The translations under genes and the position numbers were made by a program. The notes below the pieces were generated by a model, which saw only the letters and a list, made by a program, of their open reading frames with translations, was not told where the DNA came from and made no database searches. A stretch of 64,000 bases of DNA from DASSUW01 sp963792385 (lineage in GTDB: Bacteria > Actinomycetota > Thermoleophilia > Solirubrobacterales > Solirubrobacteraceae): positions 248,001-312,000 of the forward strand of contig CAWBVZ010000011.1 in the NCBI GenBank assembly GCA_963792385.1, written 5' to 3'. Position 1 is the stretch's first letter, and every line of letters starts with the position of its first letter. This document shows positions 51,638 to 59,568 of this stretch, piece by piece.

Positions 51638-52099
51638 TCAGCCGGCCTGCGTCATCCACTCGTCCATCCGCCGCTGCATCTCCTCGCCGGACATGTCCTC
51701 GGTGTGCGTCGCGATCGCCCAGCGGTGGCCGAACGGGCAGCGCACGGAGCCCGCGCGGTCACCGTGGAACTGGTCCGACACGGGATTGATCTCGGTCGCT
51801 CCGGCCTTGACCGCGCGCGCGTGCAGCGCGTCCGCGTCCTCGCAATAGATCAGCAGCGAGGCGGGGACCGGCGCATCCGGGTCGGGAGCCTTCATGCCGT
51901 ACTCGGGCATCTCGTCGCTGAGCGTCACGACCGAGTCGCCGATACGCAGCTCGGAATGCATGATCTTGCCGCCTGCCTCGAGCCGCAGACCGACCTCGGC
52001 GCCGAACGCCCGCTGGTAGAAGTCGAGCGCGTCGACGCCGCCGTCGACCACGAGTGCGGGCGTCACGCTGTGGAAGCCGTCAGGGATCGGCTGGGTCAT
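51638..52099 (-). CDS. VOC family protein, PhnB-like
   Basis: A 153-residue glyoxalase-fold protein of the PhnB/YdeE-like class: VTPALVVDGGVDALDFYQRAFGAEVGLRLE, KIMHSELRIGDSVVTLSDEM, SLLIYCEDADALHARAVKAGATEI, then QFHGDRAGSVRCPFGHRWAIATHTED. Substrate unknown. ATG 52099 has AGGAGG upstream. The MEDS-STAS gene begins 17 nt downstream in the same direction, so it may be the first gene of that operon; it is divergent from the AraC gene across 80 bp. Confidence 0.9.
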   Translation of the reverse strand: MTQPIPDGFHSVTPALVVDGGVDALDFYQRAFGAEVGLRLEAGGKIMHSELRIGDSVVTLSDEMPEYGMKAPDPDAPVPASLLIYCEDADALHARAVKAGATEINPVSDQFHGDRAGSVRCPFGHRWAIATHTEDMSGEEMQRRMDEWMTQAG

Positions 52100-52179
52100 C
52101 TCGATGCCTCCTGTCGCGTTCATGTGGAGGCACCGTAGGCGAGCCCGAGCGCGCCGTATTGTAAGAACGCGCCAGGCCC

Positions 52180-52989
52180 ATGCCGCTTCCTGCCACCGCC
52201 AGCCACCAGGGCATCCTGCACCCGGCCGCCACGCCGTTCGCGCTCTCCCGGCACCGGCCGGCAGCCGACCTCGCGGTGTTCGTGGAGCGCCACTGGATCG
52301 TGCGCTGGGACTTGCGCGGGCGCGCGCCGTTCCGGCAGGAGACGCTCCCGCACCCGTGCGTGAACATCGTCATCGAGCGCGATCGCGCGCGCGTGTATGG
52401 CGTCGAGACCGCGCGCTCGGCGCAGCTGCTCGAGGGCCGCGGCTATGCCGTTGGGACGAAGTTCCGGCCGGGCGCGTTCCGCCCGTTCCTCGGCTTCGAC
52501 GTCGCCGAGCTCACCGACCGGTCGATCTCGCTCGAGGAGGCGTTCGGCGACGGCTCGGTGGCGGACGCGGTGCGTGCGAGCGACGATGGTTGCGAGCAGA
52601 TCCGGCTCGTCGAGGCGTTCCTGCGGGAACGCATGCCGGAGCCCGACGGAAACGTGCTGGCGATCGCCCGGATGGCGCGCGCGATGCTCGACGACCCGTC
52701 GATCGCGCGCGTCGAGGACCTGACGGCGCGGTTCGGCATGTCGGCACGCACGCTCCAGCGGCTGTTCCGGCGGTACGTCGGCGTGGGCCCGAAGTGGGTG
52801 CTCCAGCGGTACCGGCTGCACGAGGCGGCGGAGCGGATCGCCGACGGCTACGACGGCGACTGGGCGGCGCTTGCGCTCGACCTCGGCTACTTCGACCAGG
52901 CGCACTTCATCAAGGACTTCAAGGCGCTCGTCGGCTGCGCGCCCGCCGAGTACGCGGCCGCCTGCGCGAGCGTCCGCGCCGCCGCCTGA
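52180..52989 (+). CDS. AraC family regulator with DUF6597-like N-terminus
   Basis: A 269-residue regulator. The N-terminal half (ADLAVFVERHWIVRWDLRGRAPFRQETLPHPCVNIVIE, AVGTKFRPGAFRPFLG) matches the cupin-like sensory domain DUF6597; the C-terminal half is an AraC helix-turn-helix (RVEDLTARFGMSARTLQRLFRRYVGVGPKWVLQRYRLHEAAERIA, LGYFDQAHFIKDFKALVGCAPAEY). It heads an operon with the YdeI-like gene, whose ATG overlaps its stop by 1 nt. Confidence 0.92.
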   Translation: MPLPATASHQGILHPAATPFALSRHRPAADLAVFVERHWIVRWDLRGRAPFRQETLPHPCVNIVIERDRARVYGVETARSAQLLEGRGYAVGTKFRPGAFRPFLGFDVAELTDRSISLEEAFGDGSVADAVRASDDGCEQIRLVEAFLRERMPEPDGNVLAIARMARAMLDDPSIARVEDLTARFGMSARTLQRLFRRYVGVGPKWVLQRYRLHEAAERIADGYDGDWAALALDLGYFDQAHFIKDFKALVGCAPAEYAAACASVRAAA

Positions 52990-53561
52990 TGGAGCCGACG
53001 TTCTTCGCCACGCCGGCGGACTTCCGCGCGTGGCTCGAGGCCAACCATGCGGACCGCACTGAGCTGCTCGTCGGCTTCCACAAGAAGGGCTCGGGGCGGC
53101 CGGGCATCACCTGGCCGGAGTCGGTCGACGAGGCGTTGTGCTTCGGCTGGATCGACGGCATACGTCGCCGGATCGACGACGACAGCTACTCGATCCGCTT
53201 CACGCCGCGCAAGCCGCGCAGTATCTGGAGCGTGGTGAACACGAAGCGCGCGCAGGAGCTGATCGAGGAAGGGCGGATGATGCCGGCGGGCGTCGCGGCG
53301 TTCGGGCGGCGGGACGCCAAGCGCACCGCCGTGTACTCGTTCGAGCGGCGCGAAGCGGCCAAGCTGGAGGACGAGCAGGAGCGCCGGTTCCGCGCCGCGG
53401 AGGGCGCCTGGGAGTGGTTCCAGAGTCAGCCGCCGTCGTACCGGCGCGCCGCACTGCACTGGGTCGTTAGCGCCAAGCGCGCCGAGACGCGCGCGCGCCG
53501 GCTCGCAACGCTGATCGAGGACTCCGCGAACGGCCGGACGATCAAGCCGCTGACGCGGTGA
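52989..53561 (+). CDS. YdeI/OmpD-associated family protein
   Basis: A 190-residue protein of the bacteriocin-protection YdeI/OmpD-associated family. Conserved blocks: FFATPADFRAWLEANHADRTELLVGFHKKGSGRPGITW, ESVDEALCFGWIDGIRRRIDDDSYSIRFTPRKPRSIWSVVN and the C-terminal FQSQPPSYRRAALHWVVSAKRAETRARRLATLIEDSANG. Function is uncertain; homologues are linked to resistance to envelope stress. ATG 52989 overlaps the AraC stop (TGATG), so translation is coupled. Confidence 0.9.
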   Translation: MEPTFFATPADFRAWLEANHADRTELLVGFHKKGSGRPGITWPESVDEALCFGWIDGIRRRIDDDSYSIRFTPRKPRSIWSVVNTKRAQELIEEGRMMPAGVAAFGRRDAKRTAVYSFERREAAKLEDEQERRFRAAEGAWEWFQSQPPSYRRAALHWVVSAKRAETRARRLATLIEDSANGRTIKPLTR

Positions 53562-53593
53562 TCCGATCGCGCCCTTGCTGCGCAAAGGGCCAC

Positions 53594-54583
53594 ATGACCA
53601 CGCCCGAAGCCGTGCTGGACATCCCCGCCGCGGGAGTCCGGATCGAGATTCGCAAGACCGCCGCCGACACCGCCGGCGAGCTGCTGGAGTTCGACGTCGT
53701 CGGCCGCGCGCGGGGCCTGTTCGCCCAAGAGCATCTGCACACGGTCCAGACCGAGCGCCACGAGGTGATCGAGGGCTCGATGCGCCTGATCCTCGACGGC
53801 CGCGAGCGCATGCTCCGGGCCGGAGACGTGATGGAGGTGCCGCCCGGCACGCCGCACCGCCAGCTCCCCGGCGGTGACGGCACGGGCCGCGTTCGCGTCC
53901 AGCTCCGGCCGGCCGGGACGGTCGAGGCCTTCCTCGCGCGCATGGCGTCGATCAAGCTCAACCGCTGGGGCTATCCAGGGCCGGTCGACGGCGCCGCGAT
54001 CGTTCGCGACTTCGGCCCCGAGGGCCACGCCACAAAGCCTTCGTACCGTGTCCAGAAGGCGATGTCCTCGGCGCTGCTGCGTCTCGCCTCGCGCGAGTAC
54101 GTGTTCGTCGACGAGTGGGAGGTCGCCGCGCCGCGCGAGTCGGTGTTCGCCGCGATCTCCGACGCCCGCAGCTACCCGGTCTGGTGGAAGCCGGTCTACG
54201 TCGGCGTCGACGCCGACGAGGGCGAGCCCGCGGTCGGCAAGGAGTCGCGCCAGCACTTCAAGGGCCGCCTGCCGCACCACCTCAACACGCGCTCGCGGAT
54301 CACCCGGCTCGAGTACCCGCACGTGATCGCCGCCGAGGTCGACGGCGACCTGCGCGGCTTCGGCGAGTGGACGCTGACCGAGACTGCGACGGGCACGCAC
54401 GTGCGCTTCGACTGGCGCGTGCACGCCGACCGCAAGCTGCTGCGGATCCTCACACCGGTCCTGCGGCCGGCGTTCCGCTGGAACCACGCCTGGGCGATCG
54501 CGCGGGCGCAGGAGGGGCTGGAGCCGTACGCACGCGCTCTCCGGCCAGCCGCCGCCGTTCGAGAGCCCACCACAGTTCGATGA
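53594..54583 (+). CDS. cupin plus SRPBCC (polyketide cyclase-like) fusion protein
   Basis: A 329-residue fusion. Residues 20-120 form a cupin barrel (LHTVQTERHEVIEGSMRLILDGRERMLRAGDVMEVPPGTPHRQL, with several metal-type histidines). Residues 170-325 form an SRPBCC/START-like hydrophobic-ligand domain (VDEWEVAAPRESVFAAISDARSYPVWWKPVYVGV, GEWTLTETATGTHVRFDWRVHAD). ATG 53594 with AAAGGG upstream is preferred over GTG 53558, which overlaps the previous stop. Third gene of the AraC operon. Its 3' end overlaps the convergent PucR gene by 134 nt. Confidence 0.87.
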   Translation: MTTPEAVLDIPAAGVRIEIRKTAADTAGELLEFDVVGRARGLFAQEHLHTVQTERHEVIEGSMRLILDGRERMLRAGDVMEVPPGTPHRQLPGGDGTGRVRVQLRPAGTVEAFLARMASIKLNRWGYPGPVDGAAIVRDFGPEGHATKPSYRVQKAMSSALLRLASREYVFVDEWEVAAPRESVFAAISDARSYPVWWKPVYVGVDADEGEPAVGKESRQHFKGRLPHHLNTRSRITRLEYPHVIAAEVDGDLRGFGEWTLTETATGTHVRFDWRVHADRKLLRILTPVLRPAFRWNHAWAIARAQEGLEPYARALRPAAAVREPTTVR

Positions 54584-55646
54584 GGTCACCCGGGCGCCGC
54601 AGGCTGGCGCCCGTGGCCTCCTCGAACCGGCGCAGCCGGTGGCGCAGCGTGTTCGCGTGCAGGTGCAGCGCGCGCGCCGTGTCCTCGACGTGCATCTCGT
54701 GGTCGAACCACGCGCGCAGCGTGTCCTCGAGCTCGGCGCCGAGGCGGCCGAGCGCGGCCAGCGGCTCGAGGTGGCGGTCGGTGAACGCGTCGCCGAGCGC
54801 GTCGTCGGCGAGGATCGCCGGCCGGATCGAGAGGTCGGCGAGCGAGAACACGCCCTCCTCGCCGAACGCGAGCGCCGTCTGCAGGGCGCGGCTGGCCATC
54901 GCGAACGCTCCCGGCAGCGCGGCGAGCCGCGCCGGCGGGCCGACGCCGACCGCGACACCCGGAAGCGGGGTCGCGCGCTCCGTGCCGAGGCCGACGAGGT
55001 CGTGGTCGATCGCCGTCGTGAGGCCGTCGCCGCCGGCCACCCGTCGCGGCGGCTGACCGCCGTCGAGGGCCCGCGCGCGGAACGCGACGTACTCGCGCTC
55101 CGGGTCGAGGCCGTACTCGCTGCTCTCGCGCGACAGCTCGGCGGCGTCGATCGTCCCGAGCAGCACGGCGAGCACGAACGCGTCGCGGCGCTGCTGCTCC
55201 TCGCGCGCGAGCTGCAGCTCGACCTCGCGGTGGGCGGCGCCGACCACGTCCATGACCGCGTCGCCCCACAGCCACAGCGTCTCCGAGAACGCGAGCACGC
55301 TCGTGACGTTCGCCCCGCGCTCGCGCGCGAGCTCGCCGAATCGCGACCACACGGCCGAGATCGAGATCCGGTAGGCGTGCAGGACGGCGTCGACGCTCAG
55401 GCCTTGCTCGGCGCGCTCGCGGCCAACCGCGGCCGCGCGCTCGAGCTCCTCCGGCGTCGGCGGGCGCAACTCCCGCAACGCGGCGAGCGCGCGGGCGACG
55501 TTGCCGCGCACCGCCCGGGCGAGCGTCGCTGCCGGCAGGCGCCGGAAGTCGGGCACGTCCTCGCGGATGCGCGCGACGATCCCGTCCACGAGGCCGTCGA
55601 TCTCGGCCTCGATATCCGCGACGAGTTGGCCGACCGCATCCGGCAC
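54450..55646 (-). CDS. PucR family transcriptional regulator
   Basis: A 398-residue regulator with the PucR C-terminal helix-turn-helix (LEDTLRAWFDHEMHVEDTARALHLHANTLRHRLRRFEEATGASLRRPGDLIELWWAL), a central GGDEF-like domain (VAVGVGPPARLAALPGAFAMASRALQTAL) and a helical N-terminal domain (SVDAVLHAYRISISAVWSRFGELARERG). Such proteins respond to purine or amino-acid signals. GTG 55646 is preceded at 6 nt by TAGAGT. The last 26 residues (Pro/Ala/Arg-rich) lie antisense to the cupin-SRPBCC gene and look like an unselected extension. Confidence 0.9.
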   Translation of the reverse strand: MPDAVGQLVADIEAEIDGLVDGIVARIREDVPDFRRLPAATLARAVRGNVARALAALRELRPPTPEELERAAAVGRERAEQGLSVDAVLHAYRISISAVWSRFGELARERGANVTSVLAFSETLWLWGDAVMDVVGAAHREVELQLAREEQQRRDAFVLAVLLGTIDAAELSRESSEYGLDPEREYVAFRARALDGGQPPRRVAGGDGLTTAIDHDLVGLGTERATPLPGVAVGVGPPARLAALPGAFAMASRALQTALAFGEEGVFSLADLSIRPAILADDALGDAFTDRHLEPLAALGRLGAELEDTLRAWFDHEMHVEDTARALHLHANTLRHRLRRFEEATGASLRRPGDLIELWWALERRRLAGERVRTAPAPPAPARSPRRGSSGTPAAGPV

Positions 55647-55652
55647 GCCTCG

Positions 55653-55658
55653 ACTCTA
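55653..55658 (-). promoter_or_regulatory. -10 hexamer TAGAGT, leaderless type
   Basis: TAGAGT ends 6 nt before the GTG at 55646 of the PucR-type regulator. Confidence 0.45.
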
Positions 55659-55664
55659 ACGCCG

Positions 55665-56531
55665 CTACGCGGTGGCGGTGCGCCCGTGTCCGGCGGGGAT
55701 CATCAGTGCGGCGGCGGCGACGAGTGCGAACGCGGCGATCTGGACGGCGAGCAGGAGCGTGTCGCCGGACAGCGCGTCGCCGAACACGAGGATGCCGCCG
55801 AGGATGCAGGTGACATTCGCCGCGGTCGACGTGCAGGCGATCACCGGCACCGCGTCGCCGGCCTGGAAGCCGCGCGCCGAAGCGAGGAACGCGAGCACCG
55901 AACCGGCCGCCGCGACGGTCAGCCACGGCGAGGTGGCGACGGCCAGCGCGCCGCCCGAGGCCGCGTCGGTGAGCGCCTTGACCGCGACGTCGGACACGCC
56001 GAACAGCGTGCCCGCCGCCGCTCCGAGCACAGCGCCGTGATGGTGCGACGGCGCCCCGAGGCGAGGAGCGGCGACGAGCGTGATCCCCAAGATCAACATG
56101 CCGCCTTCGAACGCGATCAGCATCGGGGCGGCGAACGTGGCGTGCGACCCGTCCGGCGACGGGAGGGTGGCGACCAGCGCGACGAGGCCGGCCGCGGTCA
56201 TGCCGACGCCGAGCCACTGGCGGCGCGGGACCTGGCAGCCGAACAGTCGGTTGCCGAGCACGGCGACGACGATCACGCCGGTCGACATCACGGCCTGGAC
56301 CATCGAGAGCGGCGCGAGCGCGAGCGCGCCGACGTGCAGCAGCCACGCCCCGGCCGCGATCGCCATGCCGACGGCGAACCACTTCGACCGCATCAGCGCC
56401 CGTGCGCTCGCCAGCGGCCGTCGCAGGTTCACGAGCGGCGCGGCGTTCGCGCCGCGGTGCTTGCACAGGAACGCCAGCTGCGTAATGACCGCGCACGCCA
56501 GTGCGAGCGCGATCCCCAGGTTGACCGTCAA
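55665..56531 (-). CDS. DMT superfamily transporter, NIPA/EamA-like
   Basis: A 288-residue membrane protein with nine to ten helices (LGIALALACAVITQLAFLCKHRG, FAVGMAIAAGAWLLHVGALAL, SMVQAVMSTGVIVVAVLGNRLFG, WLGVGMTAAGLVALVATL, NVTCILGGILVFGDAL, IAAFALVAAAALMIPAG). The pattern resembles DMT carriers of the magnesium-transporter NIPA-like group. TTG 56531 is the start, with GGAGGAAG upstream. The leader contains a stable hairpin just before that site. Substrate unknown. Confidence 0.85.
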   Translation of the reverse strand: MTVNLGIALALACAVITQLAFLCKHRGANAAPLVNLRRPLASARALMRSKWFAVGMAIAAGAWLLHVGALALAPLSMVQAVMSTGVIVVAVLGNRLFGCQVPRRQWLGVGMTAAGLVALVATLPSPDGSHATFAAPMLIAFEGGMLILGITLVAAPRLGAPSHHHGAVLGAAAGTLFGVSDVAVKALTDAASGGALAVATSPWLTVAAAGSVLAFLASARGFQAGDAVPVIACTSTAANVTCILGGILVFGDALSGDTLLLAVQIAAFALVAAAALMIPAGHGRTATA

Positions 56532-56544
56532 GAAGACTTCCTCC

Positions 56545-56575
56545 GTCGCCGTGTAGCTCTCTCAGCCCCACGGAC
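56545..56575 (-). ncRNA. candidate structured leader hairpin of the transporter gene
   Basis: On the minus strand GUC-CGUG pairs with CACG-(GC)-GAC, and within it GGCU pairs with AGCU around a GAGAG loop. The stem ends directly before the GGAGG ribosome-binding site, so it could control translation. The CUGAGAGAGC sequence recalls riboswitch cores, but I cannot assign a known class; alternatively it is just a stable 5' UTR stem. Confidence 0.3.
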
Positions 56576-56797
56576 AGCTTCCCTTGGCGCGACCCTGTGC
56601 GCATCGGCCGCGCGGCCAACATTCCGGCGGCGCCGTTGTCAGTTTCCACAACGCCGGGAGATAGGCGAGGGCCGGCCGTCCATGGCCCGGCCCCCGGGTG
56701 CCACGCGATGAGCGCTCTCTCTGCGCTCTCGCGGGCGGCAGGGTGGTGCGCGGAGGTTGGCGAAACCTTGGGATCGCGTTGGCGCCGGTCGCACGTC

Positions 56798-56803
56798 TAC
56801 CAT
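56798..56803 (+). promoter_or_regulatory. -10 hexamer TACCAT, leaderless type
   Basis: TACCAT ends 8 nt before the ATG at 56812 of the RNase HI gene. Confidence 0.5.
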
Positions 56804-56811
56804 CGCCGCCG

Positions 56812-57300
56812 ATGAAGCGGGATACGCCGATCGAGACGCGCTCGGGCGAGTCCGTCGTATGGACCGACGGCGCGTGCAGCGGTAACCCCGGCCCCGGTGG
56901 CTGGGCGGCGATCGTGGTCGGGCCGGACGGCCTCACCACGGAGCTGTCCGGCAGCGAGCCGCACACCACGAACAACCGGATGGAGTACAGCGCCGCGATC
57001 GAAGGCCTGCGCTCGCTCCCGACCGGTAGCCGGGCGTGCATCGTCACCGACTCGAAGTTGATGCTCGACTCGATGACGAAGTGGATCGCCGCCTGGAAAC
57101 GCCGCGGCTGGAAGACGGCGGCCGGAGATCCGGTGAAGAACCAGGACCTCGTGCGCGCGCTCGAGGCCGAGATCGCCCGTCACGACGCGGTCCGCTGGCA
57201 CTGGGTGCGCGGCCATGAGACCGGCGCCGAGCACGCGCACAAGGCGCTCAACGACCGCGCCGACCAGCTCGCCGTCGCCGCAGCCCGCGCGGCCGCCTGA
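56812..57300 (+). CDS. rnhA: ribonuclease HI
   Basis: A 162-residue RNase H1. All catalytic acids are in place: WTDGACSGNPGPGGWAAIV (Asp), TTNNRMEYSAAIEGL (Glu), IVTDSKLMLDSMTKWI (Asp) and KALNDRADQLAVAAA (final Asp); the HWVRGHETG histidine loop is also present. It degrades RNA in RNA-DNA hybrids. ATG 56812 is chosen over the ORF start at 56698 because the extra residues are not conserved and TACCAT lies 8 nt upstream. Confidence 0.95.
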   Translation: MKRDTPIETRSGESVVWTDGACSGNPGPGGWAAIVVGPDGLTTELSGSEPHTTNNRMEYSAAIEGLRSLPTGSRACIVTDSKLMLDSMTKWIAAWKRRGWKTAAGDPVKNQDLVRALEAEIARHDAVRWHWVRGHETGAEHAHKALNDRADQLAVAAARAAA

Positions 57301-57314
57301 CGCTCGCCGCGTCG

Positions 57315-57320
57315 TAGCAT
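57315..57320 (+). promoter_or_regulatory. -10 hexamer TAGCAT, leaderless type
   Basis: TAGCAT ends 8 nt before the ATG at 57329 of the DsbA-family gene and lies just after the rnhA stop. Confidence 0.5.
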
Positions 57321-57328
57321 GGAGCGGC

Positions 57329-57967
57329 ATGGCGCCGCTCACCGTCGAGATCTGGTCCGACGTCGTTTGCCCGTGGTGCTACGTCGGCAAGCGCCGCTTC
57401 GAGGCGGCGCTGGCGCTGTTCGACCACCCCGTCGAGGTCACGTGGCGCAGCTTCGAGCTCGACCCGTCCGCGCCGCGCGAGCGCGAGCTGCCGGCGGCCG
57501 AGCATCTGGCGGAGAAGTACGGCATGAGCGTCGAGCAGGCGGAGGCGAGCCAGGCGCAGCTGACCGAGCTGGCGGCCGCCGAGGGGCTCGAGTACCACCT
57601 CGATCGCACGCGCGGCGGCAACAGCTTCGACGCGCACCGGATGATCCACCTGGCCGCCGCGCACGACCTCCAGGACGCCGCCAAGGAGCGGCTGATGCGC
57701 GCCTACTTCACCGAGGCCGAGCCGATCGGCGAGCCCGAAACGCTCGTGCGGCTGATGGCGGACATCGGGATCGACGAGGACGAGGCGCGTGCCGTTCTCG
57801 ATGGCGATGCCTACGCCGATGCTGTCCGTGCCGACGAGGAGATCGCCCAGCGCATCGGCATCCAAGGCGTCCCGTTCTTCGTCCTCAACCGGCGTTACGG
57901 CGTGTCCGGCGCCCACCCGCCGGAGGCGCTGCTCGAGGCCCTGCGGAAGAGCGAGGAGGCGGCATGA
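57329..57967 (+). CDS. DsbA family oxidoreductase, FrnE-like
   Basis: A 212-residue thioredoxin-fold protein of the 2-hydroxychromene-2-carboxylate isomerase/FrnE group. The motif is EIWSDVVCPWCYVGKRRFEAAL (CPWC), followed by WRSFELDPSAPRE, a helical insertion domain, and the cis-Pro region IQGVPFFVLNRRYGVSGAHPPEALLEAL. No signal peptide, so a cytoplasmic disulfide role. ATG 57329 has TAGCAT 8 nt upstream. Its stop overlaps the LLM oxidoreductase gene as ATGA. Confidence 0.92.
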   Translation: MAPLTVEIWSDVVCPWCYVGKRRFEAALALFDHPVEVTWRSFELDPSAPRERELPAAEHLAEKYGMSVEQAEASQAQLTELAAAEGLEYHLDRTRGGNSFDAHRMIHLAAAHDLQDAAKERLMRAYFTEAEPIGEPETLVRLMADIGIDEDEARAVLDGDAYADAVRADEEIAQRIGIQGVPFFVLNRRYGVSGAHPPEALLEALRKSEEAA

Positions 57968-58980
57968 CCCGCCTCAGCGTGCTCGACCAGTCGCCGGTGC
58001 CGGAGGGCTCGACCGGGCCGGAGGCGCTGCGCAACACGCTCGACCTCGCGCGGCTCGCGGACGACCTCGGCTACGAGCGCTACTGGCTGGCCGAGCACCA
58101 CGGCTTGTCGCTTGCCGGCCCGAGCCCGGAGGTGCTGATCGGCCCGGTGGCGGCCGCGACGGAGCGGATCCGCGTCGGGAGCGGCGGCGTGATGCTGCCG
58201 CACTACTCGCCGTACAAGGTCGCCGAGAACTTCAGCCTGCTCGCGGGCCTGTACCCGGGCAGGATCGACCTCGGGATCGGCCGCGCGTCGGGCACCGACC
58301 CGATGACGACGTTCGCGCTCCAGCGCGACCGGCGCGATGCCTCGCCCGACGACTTCCCGAGCCAGCTCGCCGAGCTGCTCGCGCACTACGACCACACCTT
58401 CCCGGCCGACCATCCGTTCGCGCGGCTGGGTCACTCGCTGCCGGGTGGGGAGGAGCGGCCGGAGATCTGGCTGCTCGGCTCGTCGGCGCAGAGCGCGGTG
58501 TGGGCGGCGCAGCTCGACCTGCCGTACGCGTTCGCCGACTTCATCAACCCGAAGGGCGCCGAGATCGCCACCTCCTACCGGGAGCAGGCCGCGAACCCGC
58601 GCAGCGCGGTCGCCGTGTGGGCGATCTGCGCCGACACGGACGAGGAGGCGGACCGGCTCGCATCGTCGATCGCGATGTCGATGGCGATGCTGCGCCAGGG
58701 GCGCCCGATCCCGGTGCCGCCGCCGGACAAGGCCCTGCGGTTCCTCGCGGCCAACGGCAACCCGGCGAGCGGCCGCCGCCGGATCGTCGGCAACCCGGAC
58801 ACCGTGCGCGCCGGGATCGAGGAGGTCGCCGCGGCCTACGGTGCCGACGAGGTCATCGTCGTCACGATCACGCACGACCACGACGCCCGCCGCCGGTCCT
58901 ACGAGCTGATCGCCGAGGCGTTCGGGCTGCCGGATGCCAACGGTCTGGACAATCGGCTACGAACGCCTGCTGCCGGCTGA
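57964..58980 (+). CDS. LLM class flavin-dependent oxidoreductase
   Basis: A 338-residue luciferase-like monooxygenase barrel of the MsnO8-type group: LSVLDQSPVPEGSTGPEALRNTLDLARLADDLGYERYWLAEHHG, IRVGSGGVMLPHYSPYKVAENFSLLAGLYPGRIDLGIGRA and PEIWLLGSSAQSAVWAAQLDLPYAFADFINP. It would use FMN or F420; substrate unknown. ATG 57964 overlaps the DsbA stop. The DUF488 gene begins 47 nt before its end, an unusually long same-strand overlap. Confidence 0.92.
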   Translation: MTRLSVLDQSPVPEGSTGPEALRNTLDLARLADDLGYERYWLAEHHGLSLAGPSPEVLIGPVAAATERIRVGSGGVMLPHYSPYKVAENFSLLAGLYPGRIDLGIGRASGTDPMTTFALQRDRRDASPDDFPSQLAELLAHYDHTFPADHPFARLGHSLPGGEERPEIWLLGSSAQSAVWAAQLDLPYAFADFINPKGAEIATSYREQAANPRSAVAVWAICADTDEEADRLASSIAMSMAMLRQGRPIPVPPPDKALRFLAANGNPASGRRRIVGNPDTVRAGIEEVAAAYGADEVIVVTITHDHDARRRSYELIAEAFGLPDANGLDNRLRTPAAG

Positions 58981-59371
58981 GCTCGTCGCCGAGCTCGAGG
59001 CGGCCGGCGTGCAGCGGCTGATCGACGTGCGGTTCCGGCCGCAGTCGCGTCGTCCCGGGATGTCGAAGACGCGCCTCGGCGAGCTGCTCGCCGACCACCG
59101 GATCACCTACGAGCACCGCAAGGCGCTCGGCACGCCCTCCGACTTGCGCTGGCTCTACAAGCACAACCGCGTCGCCGAAGCGGCGCCCGCCTTCCGCGAC
59201 CACGTCGAGCGCACTGCCGCGCACGAGCTGGACGCGCTGGCGCGGGAGCTGCGCCACGCGCCGCGGACGGCGCTGATGTGCCTCGAGGCCGACCCCTCCG
59301 TGTGCCACCGTCGGATGCTGACCGAGGCGTTGCGGGCGCGTGTACCCGGGCTCACGGTGATCGACCTCTAG
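58934..59371 (+). CDS. DUF488 family protein
   Basis: A 145-residue DUF488 protein: VWTIGYERLLPAELVAELEAAGVQRLIDVRFRPQSRRPGMSKTRL, ITYEHRKALGTPSDLRWLY and the conserved cysteine-histidine motif in LMCLEADPSVCHRRMLTEAL. The C-x6-C-H-R signature suggests a nucleotide- or sulfur-related catalytic site; function unproven. ATG 58934 lies 47 nt inside the LLM gene, and the frame is conserved from its first residues, so the overlap is real. Last gene of the DsbA-LLM operon; the repeat element follows 15 nt after its stop. Confidence 0.88.
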   Translation: MPTVWTIGYERLLPAELVAELEAAGVQRLIDVRFRPQSRRPGMSKTRLGELLADHRITYEHRKALGTPSDLRWLYKHNRVAEAAPAFRDHVERTAAHELDALARELRHAPRTALMCLEADPSVCHRRMLTEALRARVPGLTVIDL

Positions 59372-59442
59372 GTGGAGGTGCTGCCAGCGAACGTCAACTG
59401 CGGCATTAAAGGGAGCGGGATCGGCCGCGGCGCGTGCCTTTG

Positions 59443-59497
59443 GCGGGGGTGTGGCGAGTTGGGGGTAACTATTGCCCCCAAGTGGCCACACCCCGCC
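59443..59497. repeat. internal hairpin 1 of the inverted-repeat element
   Basis: Left arm GGGGTGTGGCGAGTTGGGGG pairs with right arm CCCCCAAGTGGCCACACCCC except at two positions (GAG facing CAC), around a TAACTATTG loop. The same arms recur in hairpin 2. Confidence 0.8.
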
Positions 59498-59513
59498 GTG
59501 GCGCGCGATTTTC

Positions 59514-59568
59514 GAGGGGTGTGGCGAGTTGATGCCGCATAGCGAGCTCAAGTGGCCACACCCCCGCC
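59514..59568. repeat. internal hairpin 2 of the inverted-repeat element
   Basis: Left arm GGGGTGTGGCGAGTTGA and right arm TCAAGTGGCCACACCCC; the two mismatch positions are the same as in hairpin 1, while loop sequences differ. Conserved mismatches in both copies suggest selection on the arm sequence rather than on pairing alone. Confidence 0.8.

Noticed and set aside
56545..56575. TPP or guanidine riboswitch
   Set aside because: A CUGAGAGAGC stretch is reminiscent, but the remaining conserved segments of those classes are not found; kept only as an unclassified hairpin.
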